From Streptomyces sp. SID8374 (lineage in GTDB: Bacteria > Actinomycetota > Actinomycetes > Streptomycetales > Streptomycetaceae), in the NCBI RefSeq assembly GCF_009865135.1, contig NZ_WWGH01000002.1:1-64000 (forward strand): DNA of 64,000 nt. The letters are read 5' to 3'. Shown here piece by piece: positions 6,641 to 16,800 of the stretch (its first letter is position 1; the number at the start of each line of letters is the position of its first letter). Under the pieces are notes generated by a model. That model worked only from the letters and a program-made list of their open reading frames with translations. It made no database searches and was not told the origin of the DNA. A program made the translations under genes and the position numbers.

Positions 6641-9586
6641 TTACAGCTCGCCCTTCCGGGTCAGCTGGTTGAAGGCGATCCACCCCGGCAGCACCGGCAG
6701 CCACAGCGTCATCACGCGGTACAGCAGCACCGCGGGCGCCGCGACCTCCATCGGCAGGCCGACCGCGATCAGGCCCAGCGTCAGGGCGCCCTCGACCGCG
6801 CCCATGCCGCCCGGGGTGGGCGCGGCGGAGCCGAGCGCGTTGCCCGCGAGGAAGACCACCGCGATGCTCGCGTAGCTCAGCTGGGTCACGTCCGGGCCGC
6901 TGAACGCCCGGATCGACGCGTCCAGGCAGAGCACGAACAGCCCGGTCAGCAGCAGCATCCCGCCGATGCCCGTGACCAGCTTCTGCGGCCGCTGCACCAC
7001 GTCCAGCATGCGCGGCACGACCCCGGCGAAGAGCGAGCGCACCCGCGTGACGACGAACTTCCGCAGGAACGGGATGGCCGTCACCACCAGCACCAGCACC
7101 GCCACCGTCAGCAGACCGGCGATCACCGTACGGGAGGGGGTGAGCGAGTCCGGGGTCTTCTCCGTACCCGTGAGATAGCCGAAGAGGGCCAGCAGCAGGA
7201 TGTGGCAGCCGAGCCCGAAGAGCTGCGAGGCCCCGACGCTCGCCACGGCCAGACCGGGGCGCACTCCGGCGCGTTGCAGGAAGCGGGTGTTCAGCGCCAC
7301 ACCACCGACGGCGGCCGGGGCGACGATCTTCACGAACGAGCCCGCCACCTGCGCCTGCACGGTCTTCAGGAACGGCACCCGCTCCGGCACGAAGCCCAGC
7401 AGGCTCATCGCCGCCGCCACATAGCTGAGCGCCGAGAAGCCGAGCGCGGCGGCCACCCAGCCCCACTCCGCCTCCTCCACCAGCACCCCGAAGTCGGCCT
7501 GGGTGACCTGGGAGATCAGGAAGTACGCGGCGATGGCCCCGGCGATGAAGCTGAACAGGGTGCGCGGCTTGATCCGCTCCAGGCGCACCGGCTCCACCGG
7601 CGCCTGCGGCCGGATCAGCAGCACCTGCTGACGGATCTGGGCCAGCAGATCGCCCTCCCGGGCCTCCTCCAGCGCATCGTCCACGGCCCGCTTCTCTGCC
7701 TGCTTCTCGGTCCGCAGCGACTTGCGCTCGGCCTTGTGCCCGCTCTTCCGCAGGGTCCGCTGCTCGGCCTCGCCGTGCTCCGGCGCGCGCTCCCCGGCGG
7801 CCCCGGATCCGTCCTGGGCCCCGGCCCGCGCCGCGTCCTGCGCCCGCGCCTCCTTGGCCGCCCGCGAGGCCTCCAGCACCGCGTCCCGCTCCTGCTGCGA
7901 ACGCTCCCGCGCGAGCCGGCGCAGCGTCGCCCGGGTGGAGCGGCTCAGCGCGATCGGCTGGAGCAGCGGCAGACAGTCCGCGACCGCGTCCGGCCCGAGC
8001 ACGGCCAGGGCGCCGGAGACCGAACGCTCGGCCCCCACCCGCAGCCCCAGCGTGGTCAGCAGCTGTGCCACGTCCATCCGGAGTACCAGGTCACCGGCGG
8101 CGATCTCACCGCCGCGCAGGTCCGTCACGAACGCCTTGCCGGAACGATCCACCAGCAGCGCGTCACCGGTCAGCCTGCGGTGCGCGATCCGGCGCGACTG
8201 GAGCGCCTTCACCTGGCGCCAGGCGCTGCGCACCAGGTCGTCGGTGATCTCCTCGTCCTCCATCTGGTCCAGCGACCGGCCGCCGATGTGCTCGTAGACG
8301 AGCATCACCGCGTCCGGGCCCAGCTCGGAGGTGGCGATCAGCTTCGGCGCGTTCGCCCCGGCGGCGATCGCCGCGTACGCGAGGAGCGCCTCCTGCTCCA
8401 GCGCCTGCCGCAGCGACTGGATGGAGCGGCGCTGGGTGATCCCGCGCAGCGTGAGCCGGCGCCAGGCCCGGTAGAAGAACCCCTGGGCCTGCTGCTCCCG
8501 GTCGACGACCGTCACGTCCAGCGGCGGGCCGTCCTCCAGGGTGACCAGATACCGGCGCCCCCGGTCGTTCGGGTCGGTGTTGTCGTTGTCGGGGGCGTCC
8601 TCGGTGCGCATCGCGGCGACCGGCCGGAAGCCGACGTGCCGCAGCCCCGCCATCAGGTGCTGGCCGGTGGGGCGGACGTTCGGGGAGCCGACGGCGTACA
8701 GCGTGCCGTACGCCACGGTCCAGCCGATCAGGACCGTCAGGATGATCGAGAACGGGGTGGTGTACCCGCCGACGAGCATCGCGAACGCGTCGAGGAGCAG
8801 CACCGCCCAGAGCACGACCCGCCAGCGCGGCCGTCTCGCCATCCCGACGGCGGTCATGTACGCGATCACGGGGGCGAGGTAGCCGTGCACCGGGTCGGTC
8901 AGTCCGGCGCCCGGCTGCGGCTGGGTCAGCGCCTCCTGGATGGTGCCGGGCGCGGAGCGCGAGACCCAGAGGTCGGTGGCGAGGGTCACGCCGTGGGCGA
9001 GCACGGCGGCCAGGACACCGTCGGCGATGCGCAGCCCGTCCCGCTTGATCAGCCGTTCGATGGCGAAGGCGACCGGGACGAGCAGCACGGCGATGCTGGA
9101 GACCAGTCCGGCCATCTTGATCAGCAGATCGGGCGCCTGCTCGGTGCCCTTGGAGATGTCGTCCTCAAGCCCGGTGGTGGTGCCCTGGGCGAACGCGGCG
9201 ATCGCGAAGAGCACGCCGATGGCGGCGATGCCGATGAGCAGCCGCATCAGGTCGGAGGGGCGGTGCACCCGGGCGGGGAGCAGCGGCTCGTCGCCGGAGA
9301 CCCGGTCGGTCAGGGCGGCCTCGGCGGAGGCGAGGGTGGAGCCGGTCAGATGGCCGAGGGTGGACGCGGTGGCGGCGCTGGGACCGTCGGCCCGGACCAC
9401 GGGGGCGGGGTCCGGGGCCGTCTCCGCGCGCTCCCCGGCACGCTCCGGCGTACTCTCCGCGCGCTCCCCGGTGGGCTCCGGCGCACTCGGCGGGCGCTCT
9501 CCGGCATCGGAGGCGTCCGCCGCCTTCGGTGGCTGCACGCCCTGCTCCTTCGTCGCCTCTGGTTCGTCTTCGTGGTCTCGTATCAC
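6641..9586 (-). CDS. Degenerate kinase fused to lysylphosphatidylglycerol-synthase-like (UPF0104) membrane domain
   Basis: The protein has 981 residues. Residues about 1-125 are hydrophilic with repeated GERAE/PE units. Next come several membrane segments (about 130-320), then a cytosolic kinase-like region (about 345-570) with an EALLAY segment, a VYEH hinge and a FVTDLRGGE segment where a DFG would be; the usual HGDxxxxN catalytic loop reads RRLTGDALLV. A charged Ala/Arg/Glu linker follows (about 570-660), then a flippase-like domain with multiple TM helices and APTPGGMGAVEGALT near the end. That last region matches the LPG_synthase_TM/UPF0104 family, thought to move lipids or lipid-linked sugars. 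GTG start. The function of the kinase part is unknown. Confidence 0.8.
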   Translation of the reverse strand: MIRDHEDEPEATKEQGVQPPKAADASDAGERPPSAPEPTGERAESTPERAGERAETAPDPAPVVRADGPSAATASTLGHLTGSTLASAEAALTDRVSGDEPLLPARVHRPSDLMRLLIGIAAIGVLFAIAAFAQGTTTGLEDDISKGTEQAPDLLIKMAGLVSSIAVLLVPVAFAIERLIKRDGLRIADGVLAAVLAHGVTLATDLWVSRSAPGTIQEALTQPQPGAGLTDPVHGYLAPVIAYMTAVGMARRPRWRVVLWAVLLLDAFAMLVGGYTTPFSIILTVLIGWTVAYGTLYAVGSPNVRPTGQHLMAGLRHVGFRPVAAMRTEDAPDNDNTDPNDRGRRYLVTLEDGPPLDVTVVDREQQAQGFFYRAWRRLTLRGITQRRSIQSLRQALEQEALLAYAAIAAGANAPKLIATSELGPDAVMLVYEHIGGRSLDQMEDEEITDDLVRSAWRQVKALQSRRIAHRRLTGDALLVDRSGKAFVTDLRGGEIAAGDLVLRMDVAQLLTTLGLRVGAERSVSGALAVLGPDAVADCLPLLQPIALSRSTRATLRRLARERSQQERDAVLEASRAAKEARAQDAARAGAQDGSGAAGERAPEHGEAEQRTLRKSGHKAERKSLRTEKQAEKRAVDDALEEAREGDLLAQIRQQVLLIRPQAPVEPVRLERIKPRTLFSFIAGAIAAYFLISQVTQADFGVLVEEAEWGWVAAALGFSALSYVAAAMSLLGFVPERVPFLKTVQAQVAGSFVKIVAPAAVGGVALNTRFLQRAGVRPGLAVASVGASQLFGLGCHILLLALFGYLTGTEKTPDSLTPSRTVIAGLLTVAVLVLVVTAIPFLRKFVVTRVRSLFAGVVPRMLDVVQRPQKLVTGIGGMLLLTGLFVLCLDASIRAFSGPDVTQLSYASIAVVFLAGNALGSAAPTPGGMGAVEGALTLGLIAVGLPMEVAAPAVLLYRVMTLWLPVLPGWIAFNQLTRKGEL

Positions 9587-9746
9587 CGGTCACCGCCCGG
9601 ATGATGGTGGCACGGCCCGGAGACGGAGGGGGGCATCAGGGTGCGTCGCACGGGCGCGGGATGCGCAACATACGCCCCTTTGCACCCGCGCGCACGCGCG
9701 GTGCCCCTACCGACACGGTTCCGGCCGCGCTGTCGGTGGCGTACGG

Positions 9747-9752
9747 CAGGAT
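9747..9752 (+). promoter_or_regulatory. Candidate -10 hexamer for leaderless ATL mRNA
   Basis: CAGGAT lies 7 nt before ATG 9760, which has no Shine-Dalgarno sequence. This spacing would put the transcription start at or next to the start codon. No strong -35 is seen. Confidence 0.35.
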
Positions 9753-9759
9753 GGGGCGG

Positions 9760-10167
9760 ATGAGCCAGGACGAGACGGGCGACGAGCAGCCGGCCGAGCT
9801 GCCGGAGTACGCGGAGCGGGTCCTCGACGTCGCCGACCTGATCCCGCCGGGCCGGGTCATGACGTACGGCGATGTCGCGGAGTGGCTGGGCGACGGCGGC
9901 CCCCGGCAGGTCGGCCGCGTCATGGCGCTGTACGGCTCCGCCGTGCCGTGGTGGCGCGTGGTGCGGGCGGACGGGGCGCTGCTCCCGGGCCACGAGCTGC
10001 GGGCGCTGGACCACTACCGCGCGGAGGGGACGCCGCTGCGTGAGGCGTCGCGCCGGGCGAACGGACACCTGCCGCGGCTGGACATGCGCCGGGCGCGCTG
10101 GGACGGGAGCGGCGGGGGAGGTGACGGCGGCCCCCTCGGCGGCCGGGGCGAGGAAACTCACATCTGA
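9760..10167 (+). CDS. Alkyltransferase-like protein (ATL), MGMT family without the acceptor cysteine
   Basis: This 135-residue protein matches the C-terminal DNA-binding domain of O6-alkylguanine-DNA alkyltransferases: IPPGRVMTYGDVAEWLG helix region, GGPRQVGRVM, then PWWRVV. In true MGMT enzymes that motif is PCHRV; here the methyl-accepting cysteine is replaced by Trp, the hallmark of ATL proteins, which bind bulky O6-alkylguanine lesions and hand them to nucleotide excision repair. It stands 217 bp before the AdnAB genes, and an ATL-type gene is similarly placed in mycobacteria (Rv3204, from memory). The last 25 residues are Gly-rich. An in-frame ATG at 9751 is an alternative start. Confidence 0.85.
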   Translation: MSQDETGDEQPAELPEYAERVLDVADLIPPGRVMTYGDVAEWLGDGGPRQVGRVMALYGSAVPWWRVVRADGALLPGHELRALDHYRAEGTPLREASRRANGHLPRLDMRRARWDGSGGGGDGGPLGGRGEETHI

Positions 10168-10384
10168 CGCCGGACGCCACCGCCCGTCTCCGGCAGGGCG
10201 CGGCCGGAGGCGTGACGAGAGACGCAGCGCACCCGCCGCCTCCCGCACCCCCGCTGGCGTAGCGTCGTCACCGCGTCGCACGCGCGCCCCCCTCCTCGTA
10301 CCGAGTACCGACTCCACGACCTGTGCGGCTGCACAACCCGTACGACCTGTACGGCCCGAAAACCCACCAGGACCGGCGATCCAC

Positions 10385-13300
10385 GTGAGCTCCTCCTCTT
10401 CCACCCGGCACAGTCCGCACCGTGAACCACGGCCGCGGACCACGGGCGCGTACCGCCTGGTGCGCACCCCGCCGGGTGCGGTGGAGCCTCCTCTTCTGGA
10501 CGCAGGCCAGCGCGCTGTGGTTGATCACGCCGAGGGACCGCTCCTCGTCCTCGCCGGTCCCGGCACCGGCAAGACCACCACGCTCGTGGAGTCCGTGGCC
10601 GCCCGGGTGAACCGGGGCGCCGACCCCGCCCGCATCCTCGTCCTCACCTTCAGCCGCAAGGCGGCCGTCGAACTGCGCGACCGGATGGCGGCCCGGCTCG
10701 GGGCGGCGCGCGGCCCGCAGGCCACCACCTTCCATTCGTACTGCTACGCCCTGGTCCGCGCCCACCAGGACGCCGATCTCTTCGCCGATCCGCTGCGGCT
10801 GCTCTCCGGGCCCGAGCAGGACGTCACCGTCCGCGAGCTGCTCGCCGGCCAGCTGGAGCTGGAGAAGGAGGGGCTGGCCCATGTCCGCTGGCCCGACGAG
10901 CTGCGCGCCTGCCTGACCACCCGGGGCTTCGCCGACGAGGTGCGGGCCGTGCTCGCCCGCAGCCGCGAACTGGGCCTCGGTCCGGACGCCCTCGCCGCCT
11001 TCGCCCGCCGCACGGGCCGCCCGGACTGGTCGGCGGCGGCCCAGTTCCTCGCCGAGTACCTGGACATCCTCGACGCCCAGGGCGTCCTGGACTACGCGGA
11101 GCTGGTCCACCGCGCGGTCCTGCTCGCCGAGCGCCCGGAGGTCTCCGCGCAGCTGGCCGGGGCGTACGACGCGGTGTACGTCGACGAGTACCAGGACACC
11201 GACCCGGCGCAGGTGCGCCTGCTGCACGCCCTGGCCGGGAACCGGGGGCGCGGGGCGCACGCCGGGGGCGGCCGGACGCTGGTGGCCTTCGGCGACCCTG
11301 ACCAGTCGATCTACACGTTCCGGGGCGCCGATGTGAACGGCATCCTCGAATTCCCCGACACCTTCCGGCGGGCGGACGGGGCCCCCGCACCCGTGGGCGT
11401 CCTGACCACCTCGCGCCGCTCCGGCTCCGAGCTGCTCGCGGCGACCCGGCTGCTCACCCGCCGGATGCCGCTGACCCGGCTGCCCGCCGACACGGTCCGC
11501 GCCCACCGCGAGCTGCACGCCGTCCGGGAGGGCGGCCGGGTGGAGACGTACACCTACCCGACCGCCTCCACGGAGCTGGACAACATCGCGGACCTGCTGC
11601 GCCGCGCCCACCTGGAGGACGGGGTTCCGTGGCGCGAGATGGCCGTGCTGGTACGGGCCGGAGGCCGCTCGCTGCCCGCCGTCCGCCGCGCCCTCACCTC
11701 GGCGGGCGTCCCTCTGGAGGTCGACGGCGACGACCTCCCGCTCCGCCACGAACCGGCCGTCGCCCCGCTGCTGACGGCGCTGCGGACGGTGGCGACGGCG
11801 GCGCTGCACACGCATCGGATCGACGAGCAGGCGGCCGATGAGGAACAGGGCGACGGGCAAGGCGAGGGGCAAGGCGAAGGCGCGGGCGAGCAGGCCGGGG
11901 GCGGGGGCGAGCAGGCGGCCGATGAGCCGGAGGCAGCCCCGGTCACCGCGCCCTGGCTCACCACCGAGACCGCCCTCACCCTCCTCACCTCCCCCCTCGG
12001 CTCCATGGACGCCGCCGACCTCCGCCGCCTCGGCCGGGCACTGCGCGACGAGGAGCGCGCCGCCGGAATTCGGGTCCCCGCCCCCTCCGACGAGCTGCTG
12101 GCCCGAGCGCTGGCCGAGCCCGAACGGCTGGTCACCCACGATCCGGCGTACGCCCACGGCGCGCAGCGCCTCGGCGCGCTCCTGCGCAAGGCCCGCGAGC
12201 TCCTCGAAGGCGGCGGCACCGCAGAGGAGGCCCTGTGGACCCTGTGGAACGGCACCCCCTGGCCGGGCAGGCTGGAGCGGGCCGCGCTGCGCGGCGGGGC
12301 GGGCGGACGCAATGCCGACCGCGACCTCGACGCGGTGTGCGCCCTGTTCGACACGGCCGCGCGCGCCGAGGAGCGCACCGGCGGACGCGGGGCGCTCAAC
12401 TTCCTGGAGGAGGTGGACGCCCAGGACATCGCCGCCGACACCCTCTCCCGGCGGACCGCCCGCCCCGACGCCGTACGCCTGATGACCGCGCACCGCTCCA
12501 AGGGCCTGGAGTGGCGGCTCGTCGTCGTCGCCGGGGTCCAGGAAGGGCTCTGGCCCGACCTGCGCCGACGCGGTTCCCTCCTGGAGGCGGACCGGATCGG
12601 CCGCGACGGGCTCGCCGAACCCCTCACGCCCGGCGCCCTCCTCGCCGAGGAGCGCCGCCTCTTCTACGTCGCCGCCACCCGCGCCCGCGAGCGCCTCGTC
12701 GTCACCGCCGTGAAGGCCCCCGCCGACGACGGCGACCAGCCCTCCCGCTTCCTGACCGAGCTGGGCGTCGAACCCCGCGATGTCACCGGCCGCCCGCGCC
12801 GCCCCCTCGCCGTCGCCGCGCTCGTCGCCGAACTGCGGGCCACCACGGTCGACCCGGCCGCCTCCGACGCCCTGCGCGACGCCGCCGCCCACCGCCTGGC
12901 CCGGCTCGCCGCGCTCACCGACGACGAGGGCCAGCCGCTCGTGCCCGCCGCCCACCCGTCCCGCTGGTGGGGCCTGGACGAACCGACCCGCTCCGCCGTC
13001 CCCCTGCGCGACCGCGACCAGCCCGTCACCCTCTCCGGCTCCGCCCTGGACCAGCTCGCCAACACCTGCGCCCTCCAGTGGTTCCTGGGCCGCGAGGTCA
13101 AGGCCGACGCCCCGGCGACCGCCGCCCAGGGGTTCGGCAACGTCGTCCACGTACTCGCCGACGAGGTCGCCTCCAGCCGTACGCCCGCCGATCTCGACGT
13201 CCTCATGGAGCGCCTGGACTCCGTCTGGAACGGCCTCGCCTTCGACGCCCCCTGGAAGTCCGAGCAGGAGAAGGACCAGGCCCGCGCCGCCCTGGAACGC

Positions 13301-13825
13301 TTCCTGCACTGGCACGTCCTGGACCGGGGCGGCCGCACCCCCACCGCCAGCGAGCACGACTTCGACGTGACCCTGGAGGCAGGCGAGTACGCCGTCCGCA
13401 TCCGGGGCTCCATGGACCGCGTCGAACAGGACGCCGAGGGGAGGGCGTACGTCGTCGACTTCAAGACCGGCAAGGGCGCGCCCACCAAGGACGAGGTGGC
13501 CACCCACCCCCAGCTCGCCGTCTACCAGCTGGCGGTCCGCGAGGGCGCGGTCGACGAGGTGTTCGACGGCAAGCGCCCCGAACCCGGCGGCGCCGAACTG
13601 GTCCAGCTCCGCCAGCCCGCCCCCAAGAAGGAGGGCGGCGACACCTTCCCCAAGGTCCAGGCCCAGGAGCCGCTGGCCGGGGAGTGGGTCTCCGACCTGC
13701 TCGCGACGGCCGCCGGCAAGGTCCTGGACGAACGGTTCACGCCCACCACCGGCACCCACTGCGCCCACTGCGCCTTCCGCGCCTCGTGCAGCGCGCAGCC
13801 GGAGGGGCGGCAGGTGGTGGAGTAG
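10385..13825 (+). CDS. adnA: AdnA-like ATP-dependent DNA helicase-nuclease subunit
   Basis: The protein has 1146 residues. The UvrD-type motor shows Walker A GPGTGKTT (near 60), DEYQDT (near 267), GDPDQSIYTFRGAD and the late motif VAATRARERL. A RecB-type nuclease at the C-terminus has GFGNVVH and VVDFKTGKG (Asp near 1025), QLAVYQLA, and a C-x2-C-x5-C cluster at the very end with an upstream NTC cysteine, fitting a Fe-S cluster like that of AddB. With the next gene it forms the actinobacterial AdnAB complex for double-strand-end resection. It is assigned as AdnA by gene order and by its shorter motor-to-nuclease distance. A Gln/Gly/Glu-rich insert sits near residues 480-517. GTG 10385 has an AGGA 12 nt upstream. 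Confidence 0.87.
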   Translation: MSSSSSTRHSPHREPRPRTTGAYRLVRTPPGAVEPPLLDAGQRAVVDHAEGPLLVLAGPGTGKTTTLVESVAARVNRGADPARILVLTFSRKAAVELRDRMAARLGAARGPQATTFHSYCYALVRAHQDADLFADPLRLLSGPEQDVTVRELLAGQLELEKEGLAHVRWPDELRACLTTRGFADEVRAVLARSRELGLGPDALAAFARRTGRPDWSAAAQFLAEYLDILDAQGVLDYAELVHRAVLLAERPEVSAQLAGAYDAVYVDEYQDTDPAQVRLLHALAGNRGRGAHAGGGRTLVAFGDPDQSIYTFRGADVNGILEFPDTFRRADGAPAPVGVLTTSRRSGSELLAATRLLTRRMPLTRLPADTVRAHRELHAVREGGRVETYTYPTASTELDNIADLLRRAHLEDGVPWREMAVLVRAGGRSLPAVRRALTSAGVPLEVDGDDLPLRHEPAVAPLLTALRTVATAALHTHRIDEQAADEEQGDGQGEGQGEGAGEQAGGGGEQAADEPEAAPVTAPWLTTETALTLLTSPLGSMDAADLRRLGRALRDEERAAGIRVPAPSDELLARALAEPERLVTHDPAYAHGAQRLGALLRKARELLEGGGTAEEALWTLWNGTPWPGRLERAALRGGAGGRNADRDLDAVCALFDTAARAEERTGGRGALNFLEEVDAQDIAADTLSRRTARPDAVRLMTAHRSKGLEWRLVVVAGVQEGLWPDLRRRGSLLEADRIGRDGLAEPLTPGALLAEERRLFYVAATRARERLVVTAVKAPADDGDQPSRFLTELGVEPRDVTGRPRRPLAVAALVAELRATTVDPAASDALRDAAAHRLARLAALTDDEGQPLVPAAHPSRWWGLDEPTRSAVPLRDRDQPVTLSGSALDQLANTCALQWFLGREVKADAPATAAQGFGNVVHVLADEVASSRTPADLDVLMERLDSVWNGLAFDAPWKSEQEKDQARAALERFLHWHVLDRGGRTPTASEHDFDVTLEAGEYAVRIRGSMDRVEQDAEGRAYVVDFKTGKGAPTKDEVATHPQLAVYQLAVREGAVDEVFDGKRPEPGGAELVQLRQPAPKKEGGDTFPKVQAQEPLAGEWVSDLLATAAGKVLDERFTPTTGTHCAHCAFRASCSAQPEGRQVVE
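11826..11935 (+). repeat. Low-complexity Gly/Gln/Glu insert in the AdnA-like gene
   Basis: The coding strand repeats GGGCAAGGCGAGG-like units and encodes an acidic Gly/Gln/Glu/Ala stretch (GDGQGEGQGEGAGEQAG) inside the helicase. It is probably an exposed loop that expands and contracts by slippage. Confidence 0.6.
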
Positions 13826-13864
13826 GGCTCATGGGCATCGGCCCGGGTTGTCAGTGGCTCCGGT

Positions 13865-13870
13865 TACCGT
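13865..13870 (+). promoter_or_regulatory. Candidate -10 hexamer for leaderless AdnB mRNA
   Basis: TACCGT lies 7 nt before GTG 13878, which has no Shine-Dalgarno sequence. The adnB gene may therefore also be transcribed on its own as a leaderless message, besides readthrough from adnA. Confidence 0.35.
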
Positions 13871-13877
13871 TTTCCAC

Positions 13878-16800
13878 GTGTCCTCACGCATCACCGATCC
13901 CGAGCAGCTCAAGGAGCTCCTCGGGATCCCCTTCACCCCGGAGCAGACGGCCTGCATCACCGCGCCGCCCGCCCCGCAGGTGATCGTGGCCGGAGCCGGG
14001 TCGGGGAAGACCACGGTGATGGCCGCGCGTGTGGTCTGGCTCGTCGGCACCGGCCAGGTCGCACCGGAACAGGTCCTCGGCCTCACGTTCACCAACAAGG
14101 CGGCGGGCGAGCTGGCCGAGCGCGTCCGCAAGGCGCTCGTCGCCGCCGGGGTCACCGACCCGGAGGTCATCGACCCGGACAACCCGCCGGGCGAGCCCAC
14201 GATCTCCACGTACCACGCGTTCGCCGGCCGCCTCCTCACCGAGCACGGACTGCGCATCGGCCTGGAGCCCTCCACGCGCCTCCTCGCCGACGCCACGCGC
14301 TACCAGCTGGCAGCAAAGGTGCTGCGGGAGGCCCCGGGCCCGTATCCGGCGCTCACCCGTTCCTTCCCGACCCTGGTCAGCGACCTCCTGGCCCTCGACG
14401 GAGAGCTGTCCGAACATCTCGTACGGCCCGGAGAGCTGGAGGCGTACGACAGCGAGCTGCTGCGCGAGCTGGCCACCGCCAAGCTCAGCAACGCCGACCT
14501 GCGCAAGATCCCCGAGACCGCCGAGGCCCGCCGCTCCCTCCTCTCCCTCACCGAGCGCTACCGGTCGGCCAAGCGGAGCCGTGACCTCCTGGACTTCGGC
14601 GATCAGATCGCCCTCTCCGCCGAGCTGGCCCTGACCCGGCCGGAGGTGGGGGAGATCCTGCGGGACGAGTTCCGGGTGGTGCTGCTGGACGAGTACCAGG
14701 ACACGTCGGTCGCCCAGCGGCTGCTGCTGTCGGCGCTGTTCGGCAGCGGCGGTGGTGGAAGCGGCGGTACGGCTACGGAGTCGGGGGCGGCCGGCCCCCC
14801 GCCCACCGGCCACGCGGTGACCGCCGTAGGCGACCCCTGCCAGGCGATCTACGGCTGGCGCGGCGCCTCCGTCGCCAACCTGGACGACTTCCCCGAGCAC
14901 TTCCCGCACGCCGACGGCACCCCCGCCACCCGTTACAGCCTCAGCGAGAACCGCCGCAGCGGCGGCCGCCTCCTCCACCTCGCCAACGGCCTCGCCGAAC
15001 CGCTGCGCGCGATGCACGAGGGAGTGGAGGCGCTGCGCCCCGCACCCGGCGCCGAGCGCGACGGGCTGGTCCGCTGCGCCCTGCTCAGCACCCACACCGA
15101 GGAGATCGACTGGCTCGCGGACTCCCTCGCCCACCTCGTGCGCACCGGCACCCCGCCCGGCGAGATCGCCGTCCTGTGCCGCACCGCCGGGGACTTCGGG
15201 CAGATCCAGGCGGCCCTGGTCGCCCGGGACATCCCGGTCGAGGTGGTCGGCCTCGCCGGGCTGCTGCACCTGCCCGAGGTGGCGGACCTGGTCGCCGTGT
15301 GCGAGGTCCTCCAGGACCCGGGCGCCAACGCATCGCTGGTCCGCCTCCTCACCGGCCCGCGCTGGCGCATCGGCCCCCGCGACCTCGCGCTCCTGGGCCG
15401 CCGCGCCCGCCTCCTCGTCCACCGGGCCGCCCAAGGGGACGACGCCGACCCGGACCGGCGGCTCGCGGAGGCCGTCGAGGGCACCGACCCGGCCGAGGTG
15501 ATATCGCTCGCCGACGCCCTGGACACCTTCCTCATCGCGGGTGACGCGGCGGACGACGGGCTGCCGTTCTCGGCTGAGGCCCGTGTGCGCTTCGCCCGCC
15601 TCGCCCGGGAGCTGCGCGACCTGCGCCGCTCGCTCGCCGACCCCCTGATGGACGTCCTGCACCGCGTCCTGGCCACCACCGGTCTGGAGGTCGAGTTGTC
15701 CGCCTCCCCGCAGGCACTGGCCGCCCGCCGCCGCGAGACGCTGGCCAACTTCCTGGACATAGCGGCCTCCTTCGCCTCCCTGGACGGCGAGGCGTCGCTG
15801 CTCGCCTTCCTGGGCTTCCTGCGGACGGCAGCGCAGTACGAGAAGGGCCTCGACAACGCGCTGCCCGGCGGCGAGAACACGGTGAAGGTCCTCACCGCGC
15901 ACAAGTCCAAGGGCCTGGAGTGGGACGTGGTCGCCGTGCCCGGACTGGTCTCCGGCCAGTTCCCCAGCGACCGGGCCCGGGACGCCTGGACCGCCCAGGC
16001 CAAGGTGCTCCCGCACGCCCTGCGCGGCGACGCGGCGACCCTTCCGGTGCTGGACGCGTTCGACGCCAAGGGCATGAAGGCGTTCAAGGCGGAGATGAAG
16101 GAGCACCAGCACACGGAGGAGCTGCGCCTGGGGTACGTCACCTTCACCCGCCCCCGCTCCCTCCTCCTGGGCTCCGGCCACTGGTGGGGCCCGTCCCAGA
16201 AGCGGACGCGCGGCCCGTCGGCGTTCCTGGAGGCGCTGTACGAGCACTGCGCGGCCGGTCACGGCGAGATCGAGGCCTGGGCGGACGAGCCCGCCGAGGA
16301 CGAGGAGAACCCGGCCCTCGCGACGCCCGACACCGACCTGGCCTGGCCGCTCCCGCTGGACGCCACGGCCCTGGCCCGCCGCCGCGCCGCCCGCGACACG
16401 GTGCTGGCCCACCTGGAGAGCCTGGCCCTCCACGGCGACGAGCAGCCACCGGCGTACGCCCCCGAACCCGACGACGTACCGGCGCACGAGCCCTGGGCCG
16501 AGGAGCCCCCGGCCGACGAGCCACCGTTCGACGAGGACTGGGACTGGGACGCGCTCCCCACCGAACGCCCCCCGGACCCGGCATCGGAGCCCGTCCCGGC
16601 CACGGCATCAGGGCCCGTACGGGAGACCGCCCCGCACATCCCCGCCGCCCGCCACCCCCAGGAAGAACCGGCGGACCACCTCACCCCCGAGGAGACCCGC
16701 ACCCTCGCCTCCTGGGACCGGGATCTCGACGCGCTCGCCGGGGAGCTGCGCCGGGCCCGGGCCACCGTGCACGACGTCCTCGTCCCCGCCTCGCTCTCCG

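Noticed and set aside
4956..7466. An 836-residue protein by extending the second peptidase upstream
   Set aside because: The lipoprotein signal peptide starts at 6557; the extra 300 residues are Arg/Gly/Ala-rich antisense to nothing conserved and overlap the end of the next gene.
6443..9604. A 1053-codon open frame antisense to the pseudokinase-flippase gene
   Set aside because: It has no domain, is Arg/Gly/His-rich with shadow composition, and runs opposite a protein with clear membrane helices and motifs; high GC makes such frames common.
10268..13768. A 1166-codon open frame antisense to the AdnA-like gene
   Set aside because: Gly/Val/Arg-rich translation without motifs; the sense strand has complete helicase and nuclease motifs.
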